Shown: positions 18,830 through 28,531, counted from the first letter of the stretch. The stretch is 64,000 nt of DNA from Psychrobacter aquimaris (GCF_016107525.1 NZ_JABASR010000008.1:1-64000), one strand, 5' to 3'. Numbers and translations: made by a program. The notes: generated from the letters alone by a model not told the origin.

Positions 18830-19714
18830 TTAGTTCAATTGCGTAGTATTAGTATCAGAATTGCTCTTATCAGCAGATGCAGGTACAGCCTCACCTAACC
18901 AGCGCTCTTCAATTTCTTTAAATGTCCCTTTTTCTTTCAGTTTAGCAATACCCTCATTAACCGTATTAATCAACTGAGTATTTTCTTTTGCCATTAATAC
19001 GACTTGTTGCGCTGAAGGTGCGTCTGCCGCTTCATAAGGTACAATCTTCACTTTATGTTCTGGATAACCTTTTATGATGTACTGCAGCACTGGCATGTCA
19101 TATAAGAAAACATCAGTCTTACCTTGTATTAAGTCCTGATAAGCCAAAAATGCAGTGGATCTTGAAACCAACTCAACCGAGTTACCCATCTGTTTTAAAG
19201 TATCTTCTTCTTTAGAACCTGCCAAAGTACCGGTTTTTAGACCCTTTATATCGTCTAGTCCTTTTATATCAAACTTACCTTCCAAGTACATGATGGTAGC
19301 TGGGTTAAAAAAGTAAGGCGTTGATAGACCATATCTTACCGCTCGATCGTCTTTATAAGAAATACCAGAAATAGCTAAATCACGTTTTCCCGACTCCACG
19401 CTATCAAACATATCTTGCCAAGTTTCTTTATAAAACTCGACCTTAAAGCCTTGCTCTTCTCCAATAGCTCTAATGGAGTCAACGTCAGTGCCTTGCATGT
19501 TGCCATAGTCATCTTGAAATGAGAAAGGCGGTAAATCACCTGTCATGGCGACCTTTAATGTTGGCGCCGTGTCAGGCAGATTACTAACAAAGCTGTCTTT
19601 ATTTTCTGTTACTGGCGTACCAGTCGCATTGGCATTTTCTTGAGTGGAAGAGTTACTGCAGCCAAACAGGCCAACACTCAATACAATTGGTAACACTCGA
19701 TATAACTGCATCAT
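18830..19714 (-). CDS. Solute-binding lipoprotein (SBP family 3), first gene of the signalling operon
   Basis: This 294-residue protein has a lipoprotein signal ending LFGC (Cys19), a short linker, then a family 3 solute-binding fold (LKVAMTGDLPPFSF, GTDVDSIRAIG, LAISGISYKDDRA, LKTGTLAGS). Family members bind polar amino acids or similar small molecules. No ABC permease or ATPase gene is nearby. The kinase gene begins only 12 bases downstream, so a sensing role, delivering bound ligand to the kinase periplasmic domain, is the best inference. AAGGG precedes the ATG, and a promoter-like pair lies about 100 bases upstream. Confidence 0.88.
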   Translation of the reverse strand: MMQLYRVLPIVLSVGLFGCSNSSTQENANATGTPVTENKDSFVSNLPDTAPTLKVAMTGDLPPFSFQDDYGNMQGTDVDSIRAIGEEQGFKVEFYKETWQDMFDSVESGKRDLAISGISYKDDRAVRYGLSTPYFFNPATIMYLEGKFDIKGLDDIKGLKTGTLAGSKEEDTLKQMGNSVELVSRSTAFLAYQDLIQGKTDVFLYDMPVLQYIIKGYPEHKVKIVPYEAADAPSAQQVVLMAKENTQLINTVNEGIAKLKEKGTFKEIEERWLGEAVPASADKSNSDTNTTQLN

Positions 19715-19817
19715 AATCTACCCTTAAAGCTTCACGTGGTTGTACATATTAATAAATGACAATCTAGCAAGGTTAGGTAATATATCAACAATACTTACTT
19801 ACAGAAAGTTACGTTTG

Positions 19818-19846
19818 ATAATACTTGTCTAACTTTGTTATTGCAA
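19818..19846 (-). promoter_or_regulatory. Probable sigma-70 promoter of the signalling operon
   Basis: On the minus strand, TTGCAA (-35) and TATTAT (-10) are separated by 17 bases. The pair lies about 100 bases upstream of the solute-binding protein gene, leaving a leader in which I see no strong structure. The rest of 19715-20000 is AT-rich without a gene. Confidence 0.5.
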
Positions 19847-19996
19847 TAATTATGTTTAGCTACTACGTACAATTTGTTTTATATGGCAAATAAAGGATAT
19901 TAAGGTCTTACATAAGTCTATTAATATATTATCAATATCGTAATATAGCCTTGTTTTATAATCAGTTTTATACAAATAACAGAATGAAAAAGACAC

Positions 19997-20038
19997 AAAA
20001 AAAAGCATTTATACAAAGTAAATGTATAAATGCTTTTT
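19997..20038 (-). terminator. Terminator after the MFS transporter gene
   Basis: A perfect twelve-base-pair hairpin (AGCATTTATACA / TGTATAAATGCT) is flanked by A and T runs. On the minus strand it ends the MFS gene and insulates it from the signalling operon downstream. Confidence 0.9.
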
Positions 20039-20070
20039 AAAATCAGTAAAAGGTTAGTTAAGCTTCTAGC

Positions 20071-21330
20071 TTATTCCGCATCATCAAGATTCAAATTACG
20101 ATCTATCTGCCAGACTAAAAAGGAACCAAGACTCATCAGTGCAAACATGGCAATACCAATTTTGAGCACAGGATTAACTGGAAATAGGTTTAATAACAAC
20201 CCACCAAAGATACCGACTGAAAACATGAGCGAGCCTTGTAGCGCACTTGCCATACCAGCTCGGCGCTTTTGAAAAGCGAGCGCAATAGCAGAAGCATTTG
20301 GCTGGGTTAGACCTAAGCCTGCGATACAGAAGAAAATACAGGCGAGTACCAATGGCAACCAAGCATCAGTACCCAAAAATAGACCTATTATAAATAGCAC
20401 GCCTGCAGAAATAACCTGCATCATCGCACCAAAGCGTAAAATACTCAAAATACGAAAGCGATTGGTCAGCCACTGGTTCAGCTGAGTTAGAGCCACAAAA
20501 CCAGCAGCATTCATCCCAAACAGCCAACCAAAATGGGTCGCTGAGACGCCATAAGTATCCATAATCAGCTCAGAGGCCGAGCTGATATAGACAAACATTG
20601 CTCCCATCAATAGACCACCACCAATCGCTGGATAATTAAAGGTTGGATCTTTCAATAAATCCCAGTACTGGCTAAGGACTTCTTTAGCAGGGCGCACATT
20701 GCGATTCTCTTCCGTTAATGTTTCAAAGAAGAAAAACTTAGTCAGCAATAAATTGAGCGTACCAAAGGCTGCCAAAAACCAAAAAATGGAGTGCCAGCTA
20801 AAAAACTGTAGAAATAGCGCACCAAGCGATGGCGCTAATATTGGTGCTAAGCCCATCACCAAAATCATAATAGAAAATGCTTTTGCGGTTTGTTTGGCAG
20901 TCAATCGATCACGAATTGCGGCACGGGTGACCACCGCGCCCACACAAGCGCCTAGTGCTTGCATGGTACGCCCAACAAATAATACATATTCGTTATCAGT
21001 GGTCGCACAAACAATTGAGGCGATGACATATAGCGTCATACCAATATACAAAGGCTTAACACGACCAACGCGATCACTAAAAGGGCCATAGAACAGCTGA
21101 CCAAATACCAAGCCTAAAAAATAGGCAGGAACAGAGTTGGCCATAAAGGCTGTGGATACGCCAAAGTCATCAGCCATGGAGGGTAACGCTGGCAAATACA
21201 TATCGATGGATAGCGGCCCTACCGCTACGATAAGTCCAAGCATCATAATCCATGCAACAGGCAAATCAGCAGAGCGTACTCGCTCAGAAGCAATAGGTTT
21301 ATTGGGTAGGGAAGATTTTGGAGCAGACAT
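20071..21330 (-). CDS. Bcr/CflA-family multidrug MFS transporter
   Basis: This 419-residue protein has twelve predicted membrane segments and matches the DHA1 Bcr/CflA subgroup (VGPLSIDMYLPALPSMADDF near the N-terminus; FYGPFSDRVGRVKPLYIG is motif A). Members export drugs such as bicyclomycin, or sulfonamides and small peptides, by proton antiport; the substrate cannot be read from sequence. It is a single-gene unit closed by a strong terminator, with no adjacent regulator. Confidence 0.92.
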   Translation of the reverse strand: MSAPKSSLPNKPIASERVRSADLPVAWIMMLGLIVAVGPLSIDMYLPALPSMADDFGVSTAFMANSVPAYFLGLVFGQLFYGPFSDRVGRVKPLYIGMTLYVIASIVCATTDNEYVLFVGRTMQALGACVGAVVTRAAIRDRLTAKQTAKAFSIMILVMGLAPILAPSLGALFLQFFSWHSIFWFLAAFGTLNLLLTKFFFFETLTEENRNVRPAKEVLSQYWDLLKDPTFNYPAIGGGLLMGAMFVYISSASELIMDTYGVSATHFGWLFGMNAAGFVALTQLNQWLTNRFRILSILRFGAMMQVISAGVLFIIGLFLGTDAWLPLVLACIFFCIAGLGLTQPNASAIALAFQKRRAGMASALQGSLMFSVGIFGGLLLNLFPVNPVLKIGIAMFALMSLGSFLVWQIDRNLNLDDAE

Positions 21331-21582
21331 ATTTAGACCATTTTATATAGGGATTATTATTTTATTATTCATACTATCTTTATTCTTGACGTTTCTTCTA
21401 TGCTAAAAACAACGACTATTAACGACAATAGTGCACTTCTACATGTATCTATGCAAGCGGACAGTGTTATATCGCACTATCCGCTCTTATTTCAATAGAA
21501 ACATGAAATTAACAAAACAAACCCCAACAACAATCAAACCAATATATCAAAATATGCCTAAAAATTTTGAATCCAAAATCTG

Positions 21583-22395
21583 TTAACGGAATTGCCGCTT
21601 GCCAAACACAGTACTGGCCTGCTTGGCTTTTCTCAGTGCAAGCTTGCGATTACGACCAAGCATCATTTTAAGCTGCCAAACTTTTTCTTTATATAAAGTA
21701 GTAGCTGGCTGTTGGAACATAGCGTTGACAACACGCTTACTCGCCAACACCGCATCAGGAGAGCGCTCTGCAAATTCGGCAGCGAGCTGTTGTGCCTGCT
21801 CAAGTGGCGTTTCACTACAATGGCTGACGAGCCCCAATACTTTGCCTTCACTGGCCGCAACGATACGCGCACTCATGGCAAGTTCTTTCAGGACATCTTC
21901 ACGTACCACGCCAAACGCCGATTGCGTCAGACCCATGTCTGGTACTAACCCCCATTTAGCTTCCATAATAGACAATTTGCAATCTGGATGACTGATGCGC
22001 ACATCGCAAGCCAGTGCTAGCTGGAGCCCTGCACCGATACAATAGCCTTCTAATACGGCAATGACCGGTACAGGCACATCGCGCCACACCAGACAAACAC
22101 GCTGGAATGAGCTCTGCCATGGCTTTACCAGCTCCCAAACGGCGAACGCTTGATTTTTTGGATGATTCAAATCACCCAAGTCAATGCCTGCACAAAACGT
22201 GCCTTCAGCGCCATTGAGAATCACCGCACGTATCGTTTTGTCTTTACCAATGCGTTCTGCAACGGCAATCAACTCATTCACGACTTTAAAGCTCATAGCA
22301 TTTTTTTTGTGTGGGCGATTCAACGTCACCGTGAGTATATTGTCGGTCATACTAACTTGTAAGGTTTCATATCGGTAAGTGGCAATCGCGTTCAT
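21583..22395 (-). CDS. Crotonase / enoyl-CoA hydratase-isomerase family protein
   Basis: This 270-residue protein has the crotonase fold. The oxyanion-hole segments are GTFCAGIDLGDL and GYCIGAGLQLALACD. The following block reads MEAKWGLVPDMGLTQ, with acidic residues placed as in the dienoyl-CoA isomerase branch rather than the classic two-Glu hydratases. It may therefore isomerise unsaturated acyl-CoAs during fatty acid degradation. The start at 22395 is chosen because AAGGA precedes it; the frame is open to 22431. No other beta-oxidation gene is adjacent. Confidence 0.85.
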   Translation of the reverse strand: MNAIATYRYETLQVSMTDNILTVTLNRPHKKNAMSFKVVNELIAVAERIGKDKTIRAVILNGAEGTFCAGIDLGDLNHPKNQAFAVWELVKPWQSSFQRVCLVWRDVPVPVIAVLEGYCIGAGLQLALACDVRISHPDCKLSIMEAKWGLVPDMGLTQSAFGVVREDVLKELAMSARIVAASEGKVLGLVSHCSETPLEQAQQLAAEFAERSPDAVLASKRVVNAMFQQPATTLYKEKVWQLKMMLGRNRKLALRKAKQASTVFGKRQFR

Positions 22396-22556
22396 AACAA
22401 TCCTTATTGATGAATAAAATAGAAATGGCACCTAAGTATGATGCCAATACTTCTAAAGCTGATAGCAACAATATTAGCAGCCTTATTACGACGCTACCTC
22501 ATCAATAACTGACTGCAACGATTCGATTAACCCTTAATATCATAAAATCATCAGTT

Positions 22557-25500
22557 CTAAATCATTTTCCATGTCATATCATTTTCACTCAAACGATGGT
22601 AATTGAGCTGAGGATAGGCTGACAAATCTAGCGCCTGCAAATTATTTAACGCTGTTATTAATGCGGCATAATATGGCTCAAGCATGGCAAACTGCGCAGG
22701 TGTGGTGTGCTGGACATTCAGCAAGCATTTATCTTCTAGGTCTTGACTGGCTTGACGTAATTGCGGCACACCCGTATAACGACTGCCGCCTAATATACGA
22801 TGGGCAATTTGCGCCAGCATACTGCGATCACGGGCATCCCACGCTTGCGTCAGTGCCTGCTTTTCATCATTGATAGTATCAAGCATCATAATGATAAGCT
22901 TGGCTGCCAAGTCAGGCTTATTCGCTGAGCGGGTCAGCGCGTCTTGCCAGTCTAAAATAGCAAACCCATCACCTTCATTAACCCCTAAATAATTATGGCT
23001 TAGATGGTGGTGACTGCTTTCCCAATTCTTTGTTTCTTGCTCATATGTGTTGGAATCTGTAGGCATTGCCACTCCATCGTGAGCACTGTTTATCGATTTT
23101 TCCGATGGATTTAATAGTGGCGTTTGTCCTTGTTTGTGTAAGCGCAAGCTCTCATAGCGTGGCTGGGTTTCGCGCGGTGTTTCGCGTCTATAGTCTTCGC
23201 GGGGTTGACTGTCTCGCAAGTAATTATCACGAATTTTTTTCAATGATAAAGGACGAGTTATTTTTTGCTCATTGACCCCATCTGAGCCGCTATAACGATT
23301 ATTTTCATCACCTTTCACCATAGGATAGGCAATGGTTGTAGAGTCCGATGGCCACGTTGAATACGTTTCAGTCTCCCTATTCTGTAAATCGGTAGAATGT
23401 GAATTCTCGTTTGATAAATCGAAGGTCTGCACATCAGTACTATGCAGATTGGTATCAGGCAACGCTGTTAACTGCGGCATTGTCGTCGTGCGTCCAAGCC
23501 ATTTTTGAAGCACTTGTAATAACTGAGGCTGGCTAATGGGCTTACCCACATAGTCATTAATGCCACTGGCTATCAGTTTGTCTCGCTCATCAGCCAAACC
23601 ATGTGCAGTCAACGCAATAATCGGGATACGGCTATCATCATTTTCAATATTGCGAATTTGTCTTGCGGCTTCATGCCCTGACATACGCGGCATTTGGATG
23701 TCCATGAATATTAGATCAATATGATCTTTATCCTGAATAGCGACCTTATCCTCAGAATTCACCTCTTCATAAAGCGCACTACTTGATTTTTTGTTCACCT
23801 CATCGCGTGTTTCAGCTTTAGAGATTTGCGTTTTATTCGAAAGACTTTGCTTATCATTTTTCGTGGTTTTAATATTTTTGGTTTGTTGTTTGCTGATAAT
23901 TTCTATTGCCTCAAACCCACTACTCGCTGTGATGACCTGAATACCAAGCTCACTAAGCAATGCATCGAGCACCAACAGATTGGGCAGATGATCGTCTACT
24001 GCCAGTACTGTTACCCCTTTCCAGCGTGGTTCTTGCACACTTTTTGTGGTACTACGATTTTGGGTGTCGAGCATGGCATAGAGCTGTCTTTTGTCTAAAG
24101 GCTCATACAAAATATTGGCATGATAACGATTTAATAATGCTTGATCGGCGGCAACTTGATAGCCAAATACCGCAAGCTTACCTTGATAATGCAGACGAAT
24201 CTGTTTGAGTAATGCCATCATATCGTCTTGTGTGTCATCATCGACGATGACCCAATCCCAATAGTTGCCACGCTCTTTTAATGACTCAAGTACGCCTGGT
24301 AAGGAGTTGGCTTGGGTCAATTTAATCGGCAGATATTGCAAGCTGGCTTTGAGCACTTGGATAGAGGCGGTATGATTGATCCATACCAATACATTAAACT
24401 CATCGGTCTCACTCGCCAGCGGAGCCAAGACTGGAAGCTCAATTGTCTGGCCAGTAGCGGCTTCTAACACATCGACATGCGCTGGCATCCGAAACCAAAA
24501 CGTCGCGCCCTGATTGGCAATATTCTCTTGAGCATTATCATGAAAGCCAATATCACCGCCCATCAGCCGCGTTAATTGCTTGGATATAACCAGACCTAAC
24601 CCTGTGCCGCCATACTGACGAGTGATTGAAGGGTCACCTTGGCTAAAGCTTTGGAACAGCATCTTTTGATCGGCCAAAGAGATGCCCTTACCGCTGTCTT
24701 GCACACTAATCATGAGATAATTATCACGATGATCATCCAAGCTGACGCGCACCACCACATCGCCACTATCGGTAAATTTAATCGCATTGCCCACGATATT
24801 GGTCAATACTTGCTTGAGGCGCAGGGCATCGCCATTGATGCGCATCGGCACGTCATTATAAAACAGCACCGCCATGCGCAGACCTTTTTCTGCGGATACG
24901 GGCGAAAGCATATCGACCACATCATAAATGGTGTCATAAAGGTCAAACTCATGACGATCGAGTACCAGCTTGCCTGCTTCAATCTTGGAGAAATCCAAAA
25001 CATCATTAACCAAGGCGAGCAAATGTGCCGATGACTTACGTATGGTTTGCACGTACAAATCTTGTTCGGGATTTAATTCACCATGCCTTGCCAGCAAATT
25101 GATAAAGCCATCGATACTGTTTAATGGCGTGCGTAGCTCGTGGCTGATATTGGCCAAAAATGCAGATTTAGCTTGACTGGTTGAGATTGCCGCATCACGC
25201 GCATTACGAATAGAGATGTTTTGCATTTCCATCTCATCAAACGCGAGGCGCAAATCATCCTCGGTTTGCTCGGCATGGTCTTTTAATTCCTGAAAGCTTC
25301 TATGCAGGCGGCGTAGCGTTTTGACCAAATCTTGCTGTAATAAGTTCAGCTCACCATCTGACTCAACGGGAATAGGCTGATACAGATTGTCGACATGGGT
25401 GCGCTGCAACTGCAAACGCAGCTCGTAAATTGGTGCTATCCAGCGCTTTGAATAAATATTTAAACTCAGCAATAAAATCAAAATGGTGAACAAGCCGGTA

Positions 25501-26090
25501 ATCACTAACGCCATGGCGATACGATAGCGGGCTATATAGAGTGGTTCGTTGTCCATATCGACGACCAGCCACAGTTTTTGTCCTTCAAACTCCCCTAACA
25601 CACTGCCATAAGCAGTTCCAATAGGTGTTGGTTGCTGCGATAAAAACTTCTCTTTTGTGTCTATTGCAGGCCATGCTTCATTCAGTCCATAACCGACTGC
25701 GGCGAGAACTTGATTGCTTTCATTGATGATCGCAATACGCTGTACATGTTGCTCAGACTGCATACGACCCAGCTTATCTTGGATTTCCTCAAGCTTCGTG
25801 ATGGTCGTTTGAGTGGCATCATCGGCACTGACTTCGCTATCCGCATTGGGTTCGCCGTCTGCTTGCTGACGCTCTTGCGCTAACAGCTCAGGGATTAGCT
25901 CTGCAATCGCTGGGGTATAACGAATCAGCACCGCCTCCGCCAATACTTCTTGTTCTGAATTGCTGGCACGCATGGTTTCGTAAAAGACCAAAATACCGCC
26001 CACCGCTGCCAAGATACAAATGGGTAAAAACACCAATATAATCAACTGGCCATACGCACTGCTGGTATCAAAACGTTTTTTGTATGCCAT
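22557..26090 (-). CDS. Hybrid sensor histidine kinase of the GacS/BarA type
   Basis: This 1177-residue tripartite kinase has a membrane segment near the N-terminus, a periplasmic loop, a second segment (about 190-212), HAMP, HisKA with His317 (SHELRTPLN), HATPase_c, a degenerate receiver-like region, a true receiver with Asp797 (FMDIQMP) and a C-terminal HPt with His1097 (AHRILGGSRYTG). In relatives it works with GacA/UvrY to drive small RNAs that control post-transcriptional regulators. Two oddities are a Lys/Ser-rich insertion of roughly 50 residues inside the receiver before Asp797, and a long low-complexity linker before the HPt. It is divergent from cysM, as in Pseudomonas and Acinetobacter. 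ATG 26090 is preferred over GTG 26120. Confidence 0.93.
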   Translation of the reverse strand: MAYKKRFDTSSAYGQLIILVFLPICILAAVGGILVFYETMRASNSEQEVLAEAVLIRYTPAIAELIPELLAQERQQADGEPNADSEVSADDATQTTITKLEEIQDKLGRMQSEQHVQRIAIINESNQVLAAVGYGLNEAWPAIDTKEKFLSQQPTPIGTAYGSVLGEFEGQKLWLVVDMDNEPLYIARYRIAMALVITGLFTILILLLSLNIYSKRWIAPIYELRLQLQRTHVDNLYQPIPVESDGELNLLQQDLVKTLRRLHRSFQELKDHAEQTEDDLRLAFDEMEMQNISIRNARDAAISTSQAKSAFLANISHELRTPLNSIDGFINLLARHGELNPEQDLYVQTIRKSSAHLLALVNDVLDFSKIEAGKLVLDRHEFDLYDTIYDVVDMLSPVSAEKGLRMAVLFYNDVPMRINGDALRLKQVLTNIVGNAIKFTDSGDVVVRVSLDDHRDNYLMISVQDSGKGISLADQKMLFQSFSQGDPSITRQYGGTGLGLVISKQLTRLMGGDIGFHDNAQENIANQGATFWFRMPAHVDVLEAATGQTIELPVLAPLASETDEFNVLVWINHTASIQVLKASLQYLPIKLTQANSLPGVLESLKERGNYWDWVIVDDDTQDDMMALLKQIRLHYQGKLAVFGYQVAADQALLNRYHANILYEPLDKRQLYAMLDTQNRSTTKSVQEPRWKGVTVLAVDDHLPNLLVLDALLSELGIQVITASSGFEAIEIISKQQTKNIKTTKNDKQSLSNKTQISKAETRDEVNKKSSSALYEEVNSEDKVAIQDKDHIDLIFMDIQMPRMSGHEAARQIRNIENDDSRIPIIALTAHGLADERDKLIASGINDYVGKPISQPQLLQVLQKWLGRTTTMPQLTALPDTNLHSTDVQTFDLSNENSHSTDLQNRETETYSTWPSDSTTIAYPMVKGDENNRYSGSDGVNEQKITRPLSLKKIRDNYLRDSQPREDYRRETPRETQPRYESLRLHKQGQTPLLNPSEKSINSAHDGVAMPTDSNTYEQETKNWESSHHHLSHNYLGVNEGDGFAILDWQDALTRSANKPDLAAKLIIMMLDTINDEKQALTQAWDARDRSMLAQIAHRILGGSRYTGVPQLRQASQDLEDKCLLNVQHTTPAQFAMLEPYYAALITALNNLQALDLSAYPQLNYHRLSENDMTWKMI

Positions 26091-26587
26091 ACTAGCTTTA
26101 CTCTCTACAGAAAATTGCACTATGAATCAATAGCGGCGGTAAGCGGTTTTAGCCAATAATAAAATTTTTGGGGGCTATTCTCATTTTAAAGCTATCCTGA
26201 TCTCAAAAATGATAACTGCCCACTCATGATAAAATTTCGTGGTTACTTATTATTGCCGTACCTATATATTGCCATAACTATAACGCATTTCATTAATTAT
26301 GGTGAATGGCTATGGCGCAAAAGCATTTTAACTATCCAACCCTTTTTAAACACCACTCATTTACCAAAATCTCTTGATGCCTTCAGCGTAGCCAAAAACA
26401 AAATGATATAATGACGCAACTTTTCATTTATTGCTATTTGGTTAAAGCGACAGAAATACCATTAACGACTAGATCATCCAATTAACTCGATGGTAGCCGT
26501 ATCAAAATATTTATTCAAAAACCACAATGACAATTAAAAATAAACGGTTATTTAAAAATCAATTTTAAAAATTAACAAGGATACTTT
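26091..26587. other. Divergent intergenic region between the GacS/BarA-type gene and cysM
   Basis: About 500 bases separate the two divergent genes. The part near cysM is very AT-rich. A 61-residue open frame (26226-26411, +) has no recognisable features or ribosome binding site and looks accidental. Promoters for both genes should be here, but I cannot place them. Confidence 0.4.
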
Positions 26588-27562
26588 ATGTCCGCAACGG
26601 CTATCTCCAACCCTAATTTCATTACTCAAGTCACCAAACTTGCTGATTGCGTCGGTCAGACGCCATTGGTTAAATTACAGCGCTTACCTGAGCAAGAGCA
26701 ACTGACCAATGGTGCTGTATTACTGGCCAAGCTTGAAGGTAACAATCCAGCGGGTTCTGTTAAAGATCGTCCTGCTTTTAATATGATCTATCAAGCAGAA
26801 CAGCGCGGTGACATCAAGGCTGGTGACATGTTGATTGAAGCCACGAGTGGCAACACTGGTATCGCTTTAGCCATGGTCGCGGCGATGCGTGGCTATCCGA
26901 TAACGCTGCTGATGCCAACCAATTCAACTCAAGAGCGCAAAGATGCCATGATTGCTTATGGTGCGACGTTAATTGAGGTTGATGAAGGCATGGAAGCAGC
27001 ACGTGATTTGGCGCTGCAAATGCAAGCAAATGGCAAAGGCATCGTATTGGATCAGTTTAATAACCCTGATAATAGTCAAGCCCATTACCTGACCACAGGG
27101 CCTGAACTGTGGGCGCAAACCGAAGGTAAAATCACTCATTTTATTAGCTCAATGGGCACCACTGGTACCATTACCGGTGTATCGCAATACCTTAAAGAAC
27201 AAAATCCAGATATCAAAATCATCGGACTACAACCTGATGAAGAAGCTTCGATTGCTGGCATTCGTCGCTGGCCTGCGGCTTACATGCCAGGTATCTTTAA
27301 CGCAGATTTGGTTGATGAAGTCATGGATGTGGATCAGCGTATCGCAGAAGTTTATATGCGCAAACTGGCCAAGACCGAAGGTATTTTCGCGGGGGTTTCA
27401 TCAGGTGCCGCAGCATGGGCTGCCGTACAAGTCGCTAAAGAAAATCCTGATGCTGTCATCGCCTTTATTGTTTGTGATCGCGGCGATCGTTATTTGTCGA
27501 CGGGTTTATACAATATTAACGACAACAATATTGACGACAGTAATGTCGATAACCGCACATAA
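26588..27562 (+). CDS. cysM: Cysteine synthase B
   Basis: This 324-residue PLP enzyme makes cysteine from O-acetylserine and sulfide or thiosulfate. The PLP lysine lies in the block NPAGSVKDRPAFNMI, the substrate loop is TSGNTGIAL, and the phosphate-binding glycine-rich segment is SSMGTTGTITG. The sequence EQEQL and the RRWPAAYMPGIF segment fit CysM rather than CysK. An Asp/Asn-rich tail of about 15 residues is added at the end. AAGG precedes the ATG. It heads a row of same-strand genes including rlmD and relA, an order shared with Pseudomonas. Confidence 0.94.
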   Translation: MSATAISNPNFITQVTKLADCVGQTPLVKLQRLPEQEQLTNGAVLLAKLEGNNPAGSVKDRPAFNMIYQAEQRGDIKAGDMLIEATSGNTGIALAMVAAMRGYPITLLMPTNSTQERKDAMIAYGATLIEVDEGMEAARDLALQMQANGKGIVLDQFNNPDNSQAHYLTTGPELWAQTEGKITHFISSMGTTGTITGVSQYLKEQNPDIKIIGLQPDEEASIAGIRRWPAAYMPGIFNADLVDEVMDVDQRIAEVYMRKLAKTEGIFAGVSSGAAAWAAVQVAKENPDAVIAFIVCDRGDRYLSTGLYNINDNNIDDSNVDNRT

Positions 27563-27618
27563 ATTAATTAACGCACAGACAACGCTGCTCAGTTTAGTTG
27601 ATTTAATCAGGATTTCTT

Positions 27619-28443
27619 ATGTCACAAGCTCTACCATCCGACCCTATATTGGTCTTTGATATCGAAACTGTCGCTGATACGGATGCGGCGCGCCGTATCT
27701 ACCCGCAATTGGCAGATTTGAATGATGCAGATGCATTGAGCGCACTCACAGCGCTTCGAATACAAGAAGCTGGGCATGACTTTATGCGCTTGCCACTGCA
27801 GCGTATCGTCTGTATCTCAGCTTTATATATCAAAGATGGCAAGTTGTCGCTGTTCTCATTGACCGCTGATAAATTTAGTGAAAAAGACATTCTTGCCAAA
27901 TTTTTTCGAGCATTTAGTGATCTTGAAAAACTGCCACAGCTTATTAGTTGGAATGGCTCAGGTTTTGATATTCCCGTACTGATATATCGCGCTATGCAAT
28001 ACGATTTATCAGCGCCATGGTTATTTGAAGAAGGCGAGCGCATCAAAAACATGCGTTTTGATAATTACGTCAATCGCTTCCACACGCGTCACCTTGATTT
28101 GATGGACAGATTTAGCCAGTACGGTGCCAGCCGCCGCGAAGCCATGGACGTAGTGGCAAGCTTATATGGTCTGCCGGGTAAAACAGCCGTCGACGGTAGC
28201 ATGGTTGGTGAGCTCGTCAGTACTAATGACTGGCAAACGTTATCGATATATTGCGAGTCTGACGTCATGAATACATGGCTCATCTATTTGCGCTGGTTAC
28301 GTCTGACAGGACAGTTATCTTCACAAGGCTTTGACGCTTGGCAGCAGCAGAGCTACGACTATTTGGTAAAATATACCCAAGCGGATGGTCATGCTCGTCA
28401 TCAAGACTTCATCGCTGATTGGTCATCTGCACCCACATCATAA
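27619..28443 (+). CDS. Predicted 3'-5' exonuclease related to the PolB exonuclease domain
   Basis: This 274-residue protein matches the stand-alone DEDDy exonuclease family related to the proofreading domain of DNA polymerase B (DNA_pol_B_exo2). ExoI is FDIETVAD (Asp10 and Glu12 region), ExoII is SWNGSGFDIPVL, and ExoIII is IYCESDVMNTW with the tyrosine-aspartate pair. It should degrade single-stranded DNA or RNA ends using two metal ions; the biological substrate is unknown. AGGATTTCTT precedes the ATG. It lies between cysM and rlmD and is probably part of the same transcription unit. Confidence 0.88.
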   Translation: MSQALPSDPILVFDIETVADTDAARRIYPQLADLNDADALSALTALRIQEAGHDFMRLPLQRIVCISALYIKDGKLSLFSLTADKFSEKDILAKFFRAFSDLEKLPQLISWNGSGFDIPVLIYRAMQYDLSAPWLFEEGERIKNMRFDNYVNRFHTRHLDLMDRFSQYGASRREAMDVVASLYGLPGKTAVDGSMVGELVSTNDWQTLSIYCESDVMNTWLIYLRWLRLTGQLSSQGFDAWQQQSYDYLVKYTQADGHARHQDFIADWSSAPTS

Positions 28444-28531
28444 CAAATGAAGTTATAAGAAGGCGCGTTATAAGACATCGCGTTTATCCTCATTTTTTTA
28501 GTTATTTATCATTTATTATTAAGGCAGGTTT

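Noticed and set aside
20071..21330. MFS transporter as a sixth member of the signalling operon
   Set aside because: Same strand, but a strong terminator (19997-20038) and a separate promoter-like pair lie between it and the binding-protein gene.
26226..26411. Open frame of 61 codons in the gap between the GacS/BarA-type gene and cysM
   Set aside because: No ribosome binding site, hydrophobic low-complexity translation and AT-rich context; most likely chance.
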